DNA of 64,000 nucleotides, from assembly GCF_000368825.1 (NCBI RefSeq), contig NZ_KB849715.1, positions 62,001 to 126,000 on the forward strand. The letters run 5' to 3'. The notes beneath the pieces are model-generated. The model saw only the letters and a list, made by a program, of their open reading frames with translations, did no database searches and was not told the DNA's origin. This DNA comes from Acinetobacter ursingii DSM 16037 = CIP 107286. Lineage in GTDB: Bacteria > Pseudomonadota > Gammaproteobacteria > Pseudomonadales > Moraxellaceae. Positions 63,722 through 64,000 of this stretch are shown here, piece by piece. Made by a program: the position numbers and the translations under genes. Positions within the stretch are counted from its first letter, which is position 1. Each line of letters begins with the position of its first letter.

Positions 63722-64000
63722 TTATGCAGACTTGCGTGAATTGACCTGACCTTTAATCACAGCCTTGATATTGCCCTTCGCATAATTCAGAAATACAAGA
63801 AGTGGCGATAATTTCGGATTTGGCTTTTTGCCTTTTCCAATACTTCTAAATTGCGCCGCATACCAAATAATTTCCATAATCGCCATTTTGTCGACAAATG
63901 GTAATCCTGTTTTAATTGGTTTGACTGCATATTTGACATCCTGCCCTGCAATCAAACGATTTGCTAAGTCCGTTTCAACTGCAAATGGACGTGCAATACC
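63722..64000 (-). CDS. Old-yellow-enzyme-type NADH:flavin oxidoreductase, C-terminal part (cut by window end)
   Basis: The frame is open to the right edge; only the last 92 codons are visible. GIARPFAVETDLANRLIAGQ is the family's conserved phosphate-binding end of the TIM barrel (IGxxRPL...PDLPxRLLxG), followed by an alpha-helical tail ending KAVIKGQVNSRKSA. The 5' end and catalytic residues lie outside the window. The substrate is unknown. Confidence 0.72.
   Translation of the reverse strand, partial: GIARPFAVETDLANRLIAGQDVKYAVKPIKTGLPFVDKMAIMEIIWYAAQFRSIGKGKKPNPKLSPLLVFLNYAKGNIKAVIKGQVNSRKSA

Overview
The window looks like a chromosomal segment of an Acinetobacter species (Moraxellaceae, Gammaproteobacteria). 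This is inferred from moderately AT-rich DNA, from the compact eat-eutB-eutC ethanolamine cluster, from the prpB-prpC-acnD methylcitrate genes, from the coexistence of dimeric and monomeric NADP-isocitrate dehydrogenases, and from the AspT-type antiporter. I could run no database search, so the species is left open. Most of the window is ordinary core genome, with few mobile parts.

Layout. 0-3.7 kb: an IS3-family insertion sequence cut by the left edge, butted against the 3' end of an aspT-like antiporter gene, then ohr. 4-8.3 kb: a DUF1269 protein, a VIT-family metal transporter, a DsbA-fold isomerase and a two-gene radical-SAM DNA-repair-like module. 8.4-12.1 kb: ethanolamine uptake and cleavage (eat, eutB, eutC). 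12.3-20 kb: nitronate monooxygenase, DinB, DusB, a DUF1615 lipoprotein, a HAD phosphatase, proB and obgE. 19.5-26.6 kb: two related repeat-rich membrane-anchored proteins, a long-form gap, rarD, a lipocalin and uvrB. 26.8-31.8 kb: a protein with a phage-like domain, a PAS-PAS-GGDEF protein, a Zur-box-linked rpmJ paralogue and an aspartate aminotransferase. 32-35 kb: tRNA-Asn, glnA with candidate sigma-54/NtrC sites, a YddG-like exporter and a small zinc-ribbon protein. 35.3-36.9 kb: a solitary AAA ATPase-TOPRIM protein that resembles OLD/PARIS phage-defence proteins. 37-42.7 kb: the methylcitrate operon with its GntR/FCD regulator. 43-45 kb: three more tRNA-Asn genes bracketing an lrp-yitT pair. 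45-53.8 kb: envelope and hypothetical genes, a CYTH-CHAD protein and an M16 peptidase. 53.9-64 kb: a CLC-type anion transporter, a PhzF protein, tcyP, icd, rluE, monomeric idh, a secreted hydroxyisourate hydrolase, two tandem tRNA-Glu genes and the 3' part of a flavin oxidoreductase gene running off the right edge.

Metabolically the window is about carbon and nitrogen scavenging: ethanolamine to acetaldehyde plus ammonia, ammonia into glutamine (glnA), propionyl-CoA through the methylcitrate cycle, and TCA flux through two isocitrate dehydrogenases. Signals not explained by genes include a dispersed 75-81 bp palindromic repeat (four clear copies, one or two degenerate), twin operators at the prp regulator, a perfect Zur-type palindrome, a 55-bp inverted repeat before the lrp gene, and a compound hairpin region between prpB and prpC. 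The best candidate for an unusual system is the AAA-TOPRIM gene at 35.3-36.9 kb; the dispersed repeat and the tRNA-Asn-bracketed regulator cassette come next.
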